Shown here: positions 44,905 to 54,057 of the stretch, piece after piece
Position numbering within the stretch: position 1 is the stretch's first letter
How the letters are laid out: each line of letters opens with the position of its first letter
Assembly: GCF_030815255.1 (NCBI RefSeq)
Contig: NZ_JAUSWN010000013.1
Span: 1 to 64,000 of the forward strand
DNA: 64,000 bases
From: Hathewaya limosa
GTDB taxonomy: Bacteria; Bacillota; Clostridia; Clostridiales; Clostridiaceae
Direction: 5' to 3'
The notes under the pieces: model-generated
The model's input: the letters and a program-made list of their open reading frames with translations, nothing else
What the model was told of the DNA's origin: nothing
Databases searched by the model: none
Program-made: the position numbers and the translations under genes

Positions 44905-46002
44905 CTACAGTTCTATTTTTTCCCATCCTCGCACTTCTTCTATACCTAAACCAGGTTTATCTGGTAAAGTTAAAATATCTTTTTCTAAGCTTACTCCTCC
45001 TATTATAGGATTGTGAGAGAATCTTAGCATAGTGTCTAAATCTGATTTTATCATATTTCCTCTAGCTACTGCAAAACTTGCTGCCGCTGTTATACCTATT
45101 CTACTTTCTATCATACATCCCATCATACATTTAATTCCCATAGTTTCTGCCATACTATATATTTTCATAGCATTATGAATTCCACCACATTTCATAAGTT
45201 TAATGCCTATTAAATCTGCCCCTCTAGCATTTATTATTTTAAATGCTTGTGGTGGTCCCATTACAGATTCATCAGCTAAAATATCTGTATCCACATGATC
45301 TGTTACATACTTTAATCCCTCAAAATCCCAAGCCTTTACAGGTTGTTCTACAAATTCAATATCTAATCCCATATTTTCTATTCTTCTTATAATTTTAACC
45401 GCCTCTTTAGGACCCCATCCTTGATTACCATCTATTCTAATTCTAGTATCTCTTTTTACAGCCTTTTTTATAGCAAAAACTCTTTCTAGATCACCAGCAA
45501 CATCATCAGTATATCCTATTTTTATTTTTAGACAATCACATCCACCCATACTGGCTTCTACTGATTTAGTTACCATTTCTTCTACTGTGCCATAATTAAT
45601 AGTAATATCTGTGCCTATAGAATATCCATATCCCCCCAATAATTTATATAAGGGTATTCCATATTTTTTACAAAACAGATCATATATGGCCATATCTATA
45701 GCAGCTTTAGCTGAATTATTGTGAACTAAATTTTTATTTATAACATGCATTATTTCATCTCTACAATCAATATTCATGTCTAAAATATAAGGTTTAATAA
45801 AATGTATGGCTCCAATAATAGAAGCTTCAATGTCTCCAGTAATATTAGGAGTTGCTGCCGCACTACCTATTCCTATTTCCCCTGTGTCTGTAATTACCTT
45901 AATAACTATTTCCTTAGGGTTTTTTGCCCTTTCAACCCCTAAAGAATATTCAGTATTCAAAGGTAATCTAATTTTTCCTACTTCTATGTCTTTTATTCTC
46001 AT
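44905..46002 (-). CDS. Dipeptide epimerase, enolase superfamily
   Basis: About 365 aa, of the muconate-lactonising/dipeptide epimerase group. Catalytic features in order: KIKIG (the KxK base), DGNQGW and EQP (Mg ligands), ADES (Mg ligand), and KCGG (the second Lys). Members racemise one centre of L-Ala-D/L-Glu or related dipeptides during murein peptide use; specificity here is not certain. The start at 46002 (MRIKDIEVG) follows GGAGG by seven bases; the longer frame to 46038 begins before that site. It lies between helD and the btu operon, with a terminator-like hairpin just upstream. Confidence 0.88.
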   Translation of the reverse strand: MRIKDIEVGKIRLPLNTEYSLGVERAKNPKEIVIKVITDTGEIGIGSAAATPNITGDIEASIIGAIHFIKPYILDMNIDCRDEIMHVINKNLVHNNSAKAAIDMAIYDLFCKKYGIPLYKLLGGYGYSIGTDITINYGTVEEMVTKSVEASMGGCDCLKIKIGYTDDVAGDLERVFAIKKAVKRDTRIRIDGNQGWGPKEAVKIIRRIENMGLDIEFVEQPVKAWDFEGLKYVTDHVDTDILADESVMGPPQAFKIINARGADLIGIKLMKCGGIHNAMKIYSMAETMGIKCMMGCMIESRIGITAAASFAVARGNMIKSDLDTMLRFSHNPIIGGVSLEKDILTLPDKPGLGIEEVRGWEKIEL

Positions 46003-46022
46003 ACATATCCCTCCATCACCCC

Positions 46023-46064
46023 AAAAATATATAAGCATGCAACTATTTATAAGTGCATGCTTAT
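46023..46064 (-). terminator. Terminator after the btuFCD operon
   Basis: ATAAGCATGCA and TGCATGCTTAT (46031-46041 and 46054-46064) form an 11-bp stem followed on the minus strand by ATATTTTT. It ends 20 bases before the epimerase start. Confidence 0.65.
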
Positions 46065-46140
46065 TGTCAATTATTAAATATTATATCACAATCTTTATAT
46101 GATTTAACAAATTTATTAATCGTTACCTTGTTAAATTTTC

Positions 46141-46911
46141 TTAATAATTTACTCCAAAATAAATTATATTGATTTTATTAGTTTTAGGATGAATATATAC
46201 ATCTCCATCTACTTCAAAAACATCTCTTAACATTTCTTTAGTAATGACTTCCTCTGGTTTTCCATAAGATACAATGTTTCCATTTTTCATTATATATATC
46301 TTATCACAATACATTGCTGCCAAATTTAAGTCATGTAAAGCTGCTATTACCTCTATATCTAATCCTTTAACTACCTCTAAGAGTTCCAATTGGTATTTTA
46401 TATCTAAGTGATTTGTAGGTTCATCTAAAATTAAAAATTTAGGTTGTTGTGCTAAAGCTCTTGCTAAAATGATTCTTTGTTTTTCTCCACCAGATAATGT
46501 AGCAAATCTTCTATTTATATAACCTTCCATAGAAACCTTTTTTAAACATTCAATTACTATCTCATAATCTTTAGCATTATCCATTTCAAATTTCTTTTTA
46601 TGAGGTGATCTTCCCATCATTACAACTTCTTTTACAGAAAAATCAAATTGAAAACTATTAAATTGGCTTACTATTGACATTTCTTTAGCACTTTCTTGTA
46701 TCGGAATAGTATTTAGCTCTTTTCCATTTAAATATATATATCCACTATTAGGCTTTAATACTCTATATATACTTTTTAAAAAAGTAGATTTTCCACTTCC
46801 ATTTGGTCCTAGTATACCTACAAACTCGCCTTTCTCAACGGCTAAACTTATATTTTTTACTATTTCAGTTTTATTTATATTAACATCAATATTTTTAGTT
46901 TCTAACCTCAT
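46141..46911 (-). CDS. btuD: ABC transporter ATP-binding protein (BtuD/FecE type)
   Basis: 256 aa. It is the nucleotide-binding subunit of a vitamin B12-type importer. Walker A GPNGSGKS (around 36-43), Q-loop (VSQFNSF), signature LSGGEKQR, Walker B FLILDEPTNHLD, and the H-loop ALHDLNLA are all intact. The ATG follows the permease stop directly. Assignment to B12 rather than iron-siderophore or haem rests on the cobalamin riboswitch that controls the operon. Confidence 0.9.
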   Translation of the reverse strand: MRLETKNIDVNINKTEIVKNISLAVEKGEFVGILGPNGSGKSTFLKSIYRVLKPNSGYIYLNGKELNTIPIQESAKEMSIVSQFNSFQFDFSVKEVVMMGRSPHKKKFEMDNAKDYEIVIECLKKVSMEGYINRRFATLSGGEKQRIILARALAQQPKFLILDEPTNHLDIKYQLELLEVVKGLDIEVIAALHDLNLAAMYCDKIYIMKNGNIVSYGKPEEVITKEMLRDVFEVDGDVYIHPKTNKINIIYFGVNY

Positions 46912-48003
46912 TTATTCGCTACCTCCAAAACCATATACACGTTTTACCATAAGCCATATAAAGAAAGGTGCTCCAATTATTGAGGTAATTATCCCTATAG
47001 GCATTTCAGCATTAGGTACTAATGATCTTGCCATAACATCAGTCCATACTAAAAATATTGCCCCTACTAATGCACTTATAGGAACTAATTTTTTATGATC
47101 TGTTCCTAAAATTATTCTAACTACATGTGGAACCATTAGTCCTACAAATCCAACCATACCAGCAACTGATACAATTACTCCAGTGATAAATGAAGTAATT
47201 AAAATATAACTCATTCTATGCTTATTTAGATCTGTTCCTAAAGTTATAGCTGTTTCATCTCCCATAAGCATTAAATTTAAAATTCTAAATTGAAAAATAA
47301 AGTAAATTACTCCTACTATAGTTGTTACTAATGGAAACAATATATTTTCCCACGTAGCAGATGCTAAACTTCCCATTAACCAAAAAGTAACACTTCTTAA
47401 TTTTTGTTCATTAGGTGCTATATATATAATAAAACTTGTAAAAGATGAACATATTGTACTAATTACAAGTCCAGATAATATAAGTTTTACAGAAGACGCT
47501 CTTCCCTTTATATTGGCTAATCCAAAAACAAACATAGCTGCTAAAAAGGCTCCTAAGAATCCCATAACCCCTACAGAATTAGGTCCAAAAATCCCATTTA
47601 CTCCTATTAGTATAGCAAATGTTGCTCCTAATGAAGCTCCAGAAGAAATACCTAATGTATATGGATCAGCTAATGGATTTTGGACTATACTTTGCATAAC
47701 TACCCCTACTACTGATAATCCCATACCCACTATAAAAGATAAAAGTACTCTTGGAAATCTAATAAGCCATATTATTTCATATGCCATTCCCACTTGTTTA
47801 TTAACTTTTTCTACACCTGGCAGCTTAAAAATATTATATACAAGAACCTTAAATACTTCTGAAAGCTTTATATCAACCTGTCCTAGTGTTATAGAAATTA
47901 GTATAGAAAAAATTAAAACTACAATTAATACTGCTAAAATCATTATAAACTTACATTTTTCTTTATATAAGGATTTTTTTATTTCTGCACTTGTTTCGTT
48001 CAC
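46912..48003 (-). CDS. btuC: FecCD-family ABC permease (vitamin B12)
   Basis: 363 aa, about ten membrane helices. The family motifs PRVLLSFIVGMGLSVVGVVMQ, NPLADPYTLGISSGASLGA, and a C-terminal GFVGLMVPHVVRIILGTDH coupling helix are present. BtuC-type permeases dimerise to form the translocation path for cobalamin or ferric complexes. It is the middle gene, 24 bases after the binding protein and adjacent to btuD. Confidence 0.92.
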   Translation of the reverse strand: MNETSAEIKKSLYKEKCKFIMILAVLIVVLIFSILISITLGQVDIKLSEVFKVLVYNIFKLPGVEKVNKQVGMAYEIIWLIRFPRVLLSFIVGMGLSVVGVVMQSIVQNPLADPYTLGISSGASLGATFAILIGVNGIFGPNSVGVMGFLGAFLAAMFVFGLANIKGRASSVKLILSGLVISTICSSFTSFIIYIAPNEQKLRSVTFWLMGSLASATWENILFPLVTTIVGVIYFIFQFRILNLMLMGDETAITLGTDLNKHRMSYILITSFITGVIVSVAGMVGFVGLMVPHVVRIILGTDHKKLVPISALVGAIFLVWTDVMARSLVPNAEMPIGIITSIIGAPFFIWLMVKRVYGFGGSE

Positions 48004-48027
48004 TTAATTCACCCTTTAATAATTAGA

Positions 48028-49056
48028 CTATTTAATTAAATCTGGATAGAAACCTTTAGCAAATCTATCTAATCCATTAATTATTCTTACTCCACCAGCA
48101 TATGTTTCTGCAAGAGGTGTATCTATTACCTTATTATTTTTTATTGCATTTACTTTTTGAAGTGCCTTATTCTTTTTCATTTCATCTGATCCTTTATTGT
48201 CTGATTTTTGCATTTCATAATTTATTAATACTATTGCATCTGGATTTATTTTTAATATATTTTCTACACTTAAATCTCCACCTTTTGGAGCTGCATTTAT
48301 TCCGCCTACTTTTTCTACCATGTCACTTGCTAAAGATTTTTCTTTATAAGCATAATATTTATTATTTTCTCCAGCTTCCACAATTAACACTTTAAGTTTT
48401 TCTTTTCCTTTTGTTTTATTCTCTACTTCTTTTACTCTATCTTCAATTTTTTTAACTAATTTCTCTGCTTTATCTTCAACATCGAATATTTTTCCTATAT
48501 CTTTTATATCCTTACATGCATTTTCAATAGTTGCCTTTTTCATTATTCCTGAATTTCTTTGAATAAATGTATTAACGCCTCTTTCATTCCATGATTTAAC
48601 TGTTCCTAAGTTTTTATCCATAAATACACTTGACCAACCAAAAAGTAAATCTGGTTGTTTGCTAAGTACAACTTCTTTTGATGGATACTTTTCAGATAAT
48701 ACAGGTATCTTATCATATTTTTCTTTTAATTCTGGTAATATAGGATTATCTAAATATGATGTACCTATCATGCAATCCTCTAATCCTAGTGTTAATAATA
48801 ATTCTGTTGGTGGTTCATTAGTTGTTATAACTTTTTTAGGTTTTTCCTTAAAAACTACCTTTACTTCATTACCATCTTCATCATAATTAGTAATTTCTAC
48901 TGGATAATTGGATTTCTTTTCTTGCTTTTGTTCAACTTGTGCATTTTGTTTTTTATCCTCAGTCTTACTTTCTGATGATTTAGTCCCACATCCACTCATT
49001 AGTACAGTAACAATACTTAAAGAACATATTAAACTAATTAATCTTTTATTCCTCAT
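48028..49056 (-). CDS. btuF: Cobalamin-binding lipoprotein (BtuF-type substrate-binding protein)
   Basis: About 342 aa. Lipoprotein signal with lipobox VLMSGC (Cys at 22), a charged Gln/Lys-rich linker, then the helical-backbone binding fold (TTNEPPTELLLTLGLEDCMIGTSYLD, QPDLLFGWSSVF, VENILKINPDAIVLINYE). The start at 49056 (MRNKRLISL) is fixed by GAAGGGG; the in-frame codon at 49179 lies inside the riboswitch region. First gene of the B12-repressed operon. Confidence 0.92.
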   Translation of the reverse strand: MRNKRLISLICSLSIVTVLMSGCGTKSSESKTEDKKQNAQVEQKQEKKSNYPVEITNYDEDGNEVKVVFKEKPKKVITTNEPPTELLLTLGLEDCMIGTSYLDNPILPELKEKYDKIPVLSEKYPSKEVVLSKQPDLLFGWSSVFMDKNLGTVKSWNERGVNTFIQRNSGIMKKATIENACKDIKDIGKIFDVEDKAEKLVKKIEDRVKEVENKTKGKEKLKVLIVEAGENNKYYAYKEKSLASDMVEKVGGINAAPKGGDLSVENILKINPDAIVLINYEMQKSDNKGSDEMKKNKALQKVNAIKNNKVIDTPLAETYAGGVRIINGLDRFAKGFYPDLIK

Positions 49057-49089
49057 ATTTTTCCCCTTCTCACCCTTATTTTTATAAAT

Positions 49090-49155
49090 AAAAAAACTAG
49101 TCATAGAAAGAATGGCTAGTTTAAATATAACAATGTAACAAAGTAAACTAGTACT
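49090..49155 (-). promoter_or_regulatory. Terminator/antiterminator platform of the B12 riboswitch
   Basis: On the minus strand AACTAGCCAT pairs with ATGACTAGTT (49095-49121), followed by seven Ts, a good intrinsic terminator ahead of btuF. Just upstream, ACTAGTTTAC (about 49143-49152) is complementary to the 5' arm (AAACTAG), so it can form a competing antiterminator. B12 binding should expose the terminator. Confidence 0.75.
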
Positions 49156-49182
49156 TCCCTCCGAAGTATAGATTTCCATTCA

Positions 49183-49336
49183 CTAAGGCAGGTATCCTGA
49201 CTTAAGTTTCTTCCTACTACCCTAACCTTCCCATTTTCACAGTGGTTTTATACAAGGGGTTCGTCCACTTTTACAGTAGCGGGGGCTGTGATGGATTTTA
49301 ACCATCTTCCCTATTAATCTAAAAAGAACCTTAATG
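49183..49336 (-). promoter_or_regulatory. Cobalamin riboswitch
   Basis: On the minus strand, consensus pieces occur in order: AGGGAAGATGGTTAAAATCC, then CAGCCCCCGCTACTGT, the B12-box ACCACTG at 49240-49246, GGGAAGG, and AGTCAGGATACCTGCC near 49190. The end arms CCTTAG and TTAAGG close the P1 stem. It should turn off btuFCD when adenosylcobalamin is plentiful. It fills most of the gap between pepV and btuF. Confidence 0.95.
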
Positions 49337-49390
49337 ATCTCGTATTCAATTTTATATAAAATATTACAATTATTCTTATAATACATTGAT

Positions 49391-49419
49391 ATTTTATCTC
49401 AAACAAAAATGCTTGTCAA
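49391..49419 (-). promoter_or_regulatory. Sigma-A promoter of the btuFCD transcript
   Basis: On the minus strand, TTGACA (49414-49419), a 17-base spacer and TAAAAT (49391-49396), about 55 bases before the riboswitch. Confidence 0.75.
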
Positions 49420-49487
49420 CAAATTATAGCACTTTCATCTTAAAATTTCCTATATATAACTATATATAAGTTTTTATAACTACTTAA

Positions 49488-49526
49488 ACAAAAATCGCTA
49501 TTATTTTATCTAAAATAATAGCGATT
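49488..49526 (-). terminator. Terminator after pepV
   Basis: A perfect 16-bp inverted repeat (49493-49508 and 49511-49526) with a two-base turn, followed on the minus strand by TTTTTG. It is the strongest hairpin in the region. Confidence 0.85.
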
Positions 49527-49584
49527 AATAATTTATTTGATCATAAATTTTTATTTAACAACATCATGAATACATGTATTAGCT

Positions 49585-49653
49585 TTTATTTCGCAAGCTC
49601 ATATAATGCATGTGTATTAGATCTTTATTTCGCAAGCTCATATAATGCATGTG
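49585..49653. repeat. 30-bp direct repeat at the 3' end of pepV
   Basis: Two identical 30-base copies, 49585-49614 and 49624-49653, with a 39-base period. The right copy holds the last codons and stop of pepV (minus strand, HALYELAK then TAA). The left copy repeats them downstream of the stop, still in frame but untranslated. Confidence 0.9.
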
Positions 49654-51022
49654 CATATATTTTTGCATTTAATATTAAGTTATCTACTCTTATATATTCA
49701 TTAGCTTGATGAATTGTAGATTCTCCACCTGGGAATATAGGTCCAAATGCAAGTGTGTTTGGAATTTCTTTTGCATATGTTCCTCCACCTATAGATAATA
49801 ATGTAGCTTCTTTACCAGTTTGTTCTGTATAAACTTTTTGCAATGCTTTAACAAGTGGATGACTTTCTTCAAAATATAAAGGTGCTTGATATGCAAAATT
49901 TTCAATTGTAAAATCAGTACCTTCTATTTTTTTCTTAAATGGATCCATCATATCATCAAGTTTATTTGTTACTGGATGTCTTATATTTAATGTAAGATCA
50001 GCTCTTTCTTCTGTCATTTTAATAACACCTACATTAAATGCCAATTTTCCTGATACTTTATCTTCTAAATAAATTCCAAAAGATTCACCAGAAGTTTCAG
50101 TTCCAATATTATTATTTAAGAAAGCAATATATTGATTTATTTCTTTACTTGAAAATTCTATTTCAGCTAAAAATTTAATTAAATGCATTATAGCATTTTT
50201 TCCAAGCCAAGGAGTACTTCCATGAGCTCCCATTCCTTTTGCTTTAACTAATATGCCATTTTCTTTCTTTTCTAGTGATAATTCATAAGATGTTTCTTTT
50301 ATAAATTTCTCTAATTTATCAGTGATTTCTTGTTGATTGTTAGTTTCTATTAAAGCTTCACAATAATCTGCAACTACATTACCTGCTTGACCACCTTTAA
50401 TGTGTTTAAGAATTACATCTCCATTTTGTTTTTCCTTAAAACATTTAACTAAGTCTAAATCAACAATTCCTTTTTCTCCATTTATTATTGGATATTCAGC
50501 ATCTGGAGTGAATCCTAGAACAGGAGGTTTTTCTTTTTTTAAATAACGTTCTAACTCATCACTACCAATTTCTTCACTTGTACCAAATATAATTCTAATT
50601 CTTTTTGATATCGGTAATCCTAAATCCATAATAGCCTTAGCACCATATAATGTTGCTATTATAGGTCCTTTATCATCTAAAGCACCTCTTCCATATAATT
50701 TTCCATCATGTATTTCGGCTGCATATGGCGGATGAATCCATCCATCTCCCTCTGGTACTACATCTACATGTCCAAGTGCAGTTATATATTCTTCACCAGT
50801 ACCAAACTCTGCATATCCAACATAGTTATCTACATTTACTGTTTTAAAGCCTAATTTTTTTGAAACTTCTAATACATGTTCTAAAGCTTTTACTGGTCCT
50901 TCACCAAAAGGCATACCATCTTTAGCCTGTGATTCATCTGCAACACTTTTGATTCTTATAGACTCCTGAGTTGTTTGAATAATTTGTTCTCTCATCTCAT
51001 CAATTTTTTTATTTAATTCCAT
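49625..51022 (-). CDS. pepV: Dipeptidase PepV
   Basis: 465 aa, an M20-family dizinc dipeptidase that cleaves dipeptides in the cytoplasm. Metal ligands are visible in LGHVDVVPEGDGW, GRGALDDKGP, GTSEEIGSDE (catalytic Glu), FTPDAEYP and the late GGGTYAKEIPNTLAFGP. A catalytic-lid segment GAHGSTPWLGKNA is present. The start ATG follows AGGG, which itself sits in the 3' arm of a 7-bp hairpin (51031-51048). The end of the gene is duplicated downstream (see the repeat). Single gene with its own terminator. Confidence 0.95.
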   Translation of the reverse strand: MELNKKIDEMREQIIQTTQESIRIKSVADESQAKDGMPFGEGPVKALEHVLEVSKKLGFKTVNVDNYVGYAEFGTGEEYITALGHVDVVPEGDGWIHPPYAAEIHDGKLYGRGALDDKGPIIATLYGAKAIMDLGLPISKRIRIIFGTSEEIGSDELERYLKKEKPPVLGFTPDAEYPIINGEKGIVDLDLVKCFKEKQNGDVILKHIKGGQAGNVVADYCEALIETNNQQEITDKLEKFIKETSYELSLEKKENGILVKAKGMGAHGSTPWLGKNAIMHLIKFLAEIEFSSKEINQYIAFLNNNIGTETSGESFGIYLEDKVSGKLAFNVGVIKMTEERADLTLNIRHPVTNKLDDMMDPFKKKIEGTDFTIENFAYQAPLYFEESHPLVKALQKVYTEQTGKEATLLSIGGGTYAKEIPNTLAFGPIFPGGESTIHQANEYIRVDNLILNAKIYAHALYELAK

Positions 51023-51030
51023 AATATTTC

Positions 51031-51048
51031 CCTAAAATCGCTTTTAGG
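51031..51048 (-). promoter_or_regulatory. Hairpin overlapping the pepV ribosome binding site
   Basis: A perfect 7-bp inverted repeat (CCTAAAA / TTTTAGG) with a four-base loop. On the minus strand its 3' arm contains the AGG that serves as the pepV ribosome site, nine bases before the ATG. Confidence 0.45.
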
Positions 51049-51190
51049 TACCCCCTTTCACCGTTAGAATTAAGATAAAGTTACAATTTAATTAATATTG
51101 CCACAATTCTAGTATAATGTTTATATAGACAGAAATCAACCAACTATATTAGTTATTTGTTAAATTTTATACATTCTTTATTAGTACACT

Positions 51191-52681
51191 TTAAATATTC
51201 TCTTCACTCATTAATTTAGCTAAATAGTACAGTGTTCGAACTCCAACACCTGTTGCTCCTTTGGAATAATAATACTTACTATCATCACTCCAAGAGGTTC
51301 CTGCTATATCCATATGCAGCCATGGAATATTATCTATAAATTCACCTATAAATAATCCCGCTACTATAGTACCGGCTCCTTTTGACCCTGAATTTTTTAA
51401 ATCCGCTACATCCGATTTTAGTTGTTGCTTATATTCTTTAAATACAGGTAATTCCCATATTTTTTCTCCTGATAAATCCGATGCATTTTTTAGTTTATCC
51501 AAAAATTTTTCTTGATTTGTTATAACTCCCGTACATACTCTGCCCAATGCAGAATATACAGCACCAGTTAAAGTTGCAATATCAAGAATTTGAGTAACCT
51601 TTTCTTTATGAATAGTATAATAAACAGCATCTATTAAAGTCAATCTTCCTTCAGCATCTGTATTAACAACCTCTACAGTTTTTCTTCCCATTGAATTTAT
51701 AATATCCCCTGGTTTATACGCTTTATCTGAAAGTAAATTTTCACAAGCTGCTATAACTGCAACTATATTTATTTTAAGTTTTCTTTTTGCAATGGCACTA
51801 ATAGCTCCTATTACCGCTGCTCCACCTGCCATATCTGATTTCATAGTTTCCATAGAACTAGATGGTTTCAAAGAATATCCACCACTATCATAAGTTAATC
51901 CTTTACCTACATATCCTAGGATTTCTTTATTATCATTATCACCAAAATATCTCATTACGATTAATTTAGGCTCATTAATTGCCCCCTGAGCTACAGATAA
52001 AAACGCCTCCATGTTAAGCTCTCTAATTTGTTCTCTATTTAATATATCAGTTTCAAATCCATATTGTTCTCCAGCCCTTTTAGCATTTTCAGCTAATTTA
52101 CTCGGGTCTAATTTATTTGAGGGTTCATTTATAAGTTCTCTAGCCACTATGGTAGTTTCAGCTAATATTTTTGCTTCTTCAATTCCATCCTTAATACATT
52201 TTTTAATATTCTCATCTAAACCTTCTTGTAATAAATTTATTTTACTAATTTCAAATACTTTTTTATCAGTCTTATATTTGTCAAAAGTATATTTACTTAA
52301 AATAGAAGATTCTACTATTAATTCAACAATTCTTTTATAAGATAAATTTATATTATTAAATAATAAAATATTAAGTTCTGATAATTTTAATTCTATAGCC
52401 TTTTTTACCGCTTTTGATATTCCCCTTCTAATGCTTTCACTCTCTAGTTCATTTTCATTACCCATTCCTAAAAATAAAATAGTGTTAAACTTACCTTTTT
52501 TAATGAAATTTAAGATAAATATTTCTTCCAAATCTCCCTTAAATTTTTTATTTCTTAATAAATCATTTACTACTCCCTTAAATTCTTCTGTTAGATGTGC
52601 ATTATTTCCATTCTTAAAAACTGGAATAATAAAAGAATTATTATCATATTGTTCATTTTGGCTTAACAAAGTTATATTCAC
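51191..52681 (-). CDS. pepA: Leucyl aminopeptidase (M17)
   Basis: 496 aa, a hexameric dizinc aminopeptidase. The C-terminal catalytic half has GKGLTYDSGGYSLKPS (Lys/Asp site), MKSDMAGGAAVIGAI and the signature NTDAEGRLTLIDA. The N-terminal macro-like domain is less conserved. The start is GTG 52681, with a GGGGG ribosome site seven bases upstream; no better ATG is nearby. With PepV, ApeB and the dipeptide epimerase it makes a peptide-use theme in this part of the window. Confidence 0.94.
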   Translation of the reverse strand: MNITLLSQNEQYDNNSFIIPVFKNGNNAHLTEEFKGVVNDLLRNKKFKGDLEEIFILNFIKKGKFNTILFLGMGNENELESESIRRGISKAVKKAIELKLSELNILLFNNINLSYKRIVELIVESSILSKYTFDKYKTDKKVFEISKINLLQEGLDENIKKCIKDGIEEAKILAETTIVARELINEPSNKLDPSKLAENAKRAGEQYGFETDILNREQIRELNMEAFLSVAQGAINEPKLIVMRYFGDNDNKEILGYVGKGLTYDSGGYSLKPSSSMETMKSDMAGGAAVIGAISAIAKRKLKINIVAVIAACENLLSDKAYKPGDIINSMGRKTVEVVNTDAEGRLTLIDAVYYTIHKEKVTQILDIATLTGAVYSALGRVCTGVITNQEKFLDKLKNASDLSGEKIWELPVFKEYKQQLKSDVADLKNSGSKGAGTIVAGLFIGEFIDNIPWLHMDIAGTSWSDDSKYYYSKGATGVGVRTLYYLAKLMSEENI

Positions 52682-52925
52682 AAATTATCCCCCCAAATAT
52701 TTTACTTATTATAGTTATTATATTCTAAATAATTTTGTCCTTCAACTTAACTAATTTTAACATTTAATATTTTTTCTTGAAATTTTATTTATTTTCTAGA
52801 TAAATTTGATATAATTAATATGTATAAATTTTCTTTTTTTTATAAATTTTTAGAATCTTTACCGTTTCAACATATATTATATATTATATGGAAAATATTT
52901 TTACATACATTCAAGGAGGAAATTC

Positions 52926-54020
52926 ATGAATTCTAAAGAATGGGTTTTAGTTAAAACTAAGGATTTACAAGAAGGAATGATAGTAGCTAAAGATATTTTT
53001 AATGAAAAAGCAAAACTTATTACTAAAGACTTAAAATTAAACAATAAATTAATAAAAAAAATTCAATATATTTTTCCTTTCGGGAAAATTGAAATTTATA
53101 AGCACTCTGTTCCTAATGCCTTAGAAATTTGTGCTAAAGAAATATCTACAAAAAAATTAGAAAAAGTAGAACAAGTTTTTGAAGATATTTCGTCAAATGT
53201 TGATCAAATGTTAAGTTATATTACCATAAATACAAAACCAAAATTAAATAATATAAAAGAAATATCCTCTAATATATTAGAAGAAGTTAATGATTACACA
53301 TATGCATTAAAAACCATAACTAATGAAAGAGAAATTGATGAATATTTGGTTAGACACTCTGCCAATGTTGCTGTACTTGCGTCTATTTTAGGTAGATGGC
53401 TAAATTTTTCTGATAGAGAAATAACTTTATTAAGTCATGCTGGTCTTTTACATGACATTGGGAAAACAAAAATAGATCCTAAAATATTAAATAAACCAGC
53501 AAAATTAACAAAAGAAGAATTTGAAATAGTAAAAAAACATCCTGTTTTAGGATATGATTTATTAAAAGATTTACCATATATATCTCCTCTTGTTTCTAAT
53601 GCTGTACTGATGCATCACGAAAGAATAGATGGTTCAGGTTATCCACTAGGTATAAAAAATGATAAGATAACTAATTTAGCTAAAATTATAAGCATTGTAG
53701 ATATATTCGATGCCATGACTTCCAATAAATCTTATTCTAATAAAGTATCTCCTTTTAAAGCACTAGAAGTTTTACAAAAAGAATATATAAATAAACTAGA
53801 TCCTATCTATTTAACAACATTTATTGAAAAAGTAGGAGATTATTTTACTGGGGAACTTATAGTTCTAAATACAGGGCATATAGGTAAAATAATTAAGACA
53901 AATATATATGATATATCACGACCTCTCATTTTAGTAGATGAACAATTTATCGATCTAAGTAAAACCACAGAATTATATATTGAAGACTTATATATTGAGG
54001 AAGTTTATTCAAAAAATTAA
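52926..54020 (+). CDS. HD-GYP domain protein
   Basis: 364 aa. The N-terminal 120 residues form a sensor-like region without membrane segments. The HD-GYP domain (about 135-300) has RHSANVAVLAS, SHAGLLHDIGKTKIDP, KKHPVLGYD and HHERIDGSGYP, and it ends with DIFDAMTSNKSY. These residues bind two or three metals and hydrolyse cyclic di-GMP in characterised members. A C-terminal beta segment (GELIVLNTGHIGKI) follows. AAGGAGG precedes the ATG. A single gene with a terminator that also faces the defence cassette. Confidence 0.9.
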   Translation: MNSKEWVLVKTKDLQEGMIVAKDIFNEKAKLITKDLKLNNKLIKKIQYIFPFGKIEIYKHSVPNALEICAKEISTKKLEKVEQVFEDISSNVDQMLSYITINTKPKLNNIKEISSNILEEVNDYTYALKTITNEREIDEYLVRHSANVAVLASILGRWLNFSDREITLLSHAGLLHDIGKTKIDPKILNKPAKLTKEEFEIVKKHPVLGYDLLKDLPYISPLVSNAVLMHHERIDGSGYPLGIKNDKITNLAKIISIVDIFDAMTSNKSYSNKVSPFKALEVLQKEYINKLDPIYLTTFIEKVGDYFTGELIVLNTGHIGKIIKTNIYDISRPLILVDEQFIDLSKTTELYIEDLYIEEVYSKN

Positions 54021-54052
54021 AGTGTATAGGAAATCCCATACACTTTTTTCTT
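54021..54052. terminator. Bidirectional terminator
   Basis: GTGTATAGG and CCCATACAC arms with a short loop. T runs lie on both strands (CTTTTTTC plus strand, TTTAATTTTTT minus strand), between the convergent HD-GYP gene and the nuclease gene. Confidence 0.8.
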
Positions 54053-54057
54053 TATAT

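Noticed and set aside
46042..46070. Promoter for the dipeptide epimerase from a TTGACA at 46065-46070
   Set aside because: No acceptable -10 element at 16-18 bases, and the spacer is the terminator hairpin of the btu operon.
49057..49179. Longer form of the B12-binding protein starting at 49179
   Set aside because: The extension crosses the riboswitch terminator, lacks a ribosome site, and would destroy the lipoprotein signal peptide.
49585..49653. CRISPR or insertion-sequence interpretation of the 30-bp repeat
   Set aside because: Only two copies, nine-base spacing, and one copy is coding sequence of pepV; a local duplication explains it.
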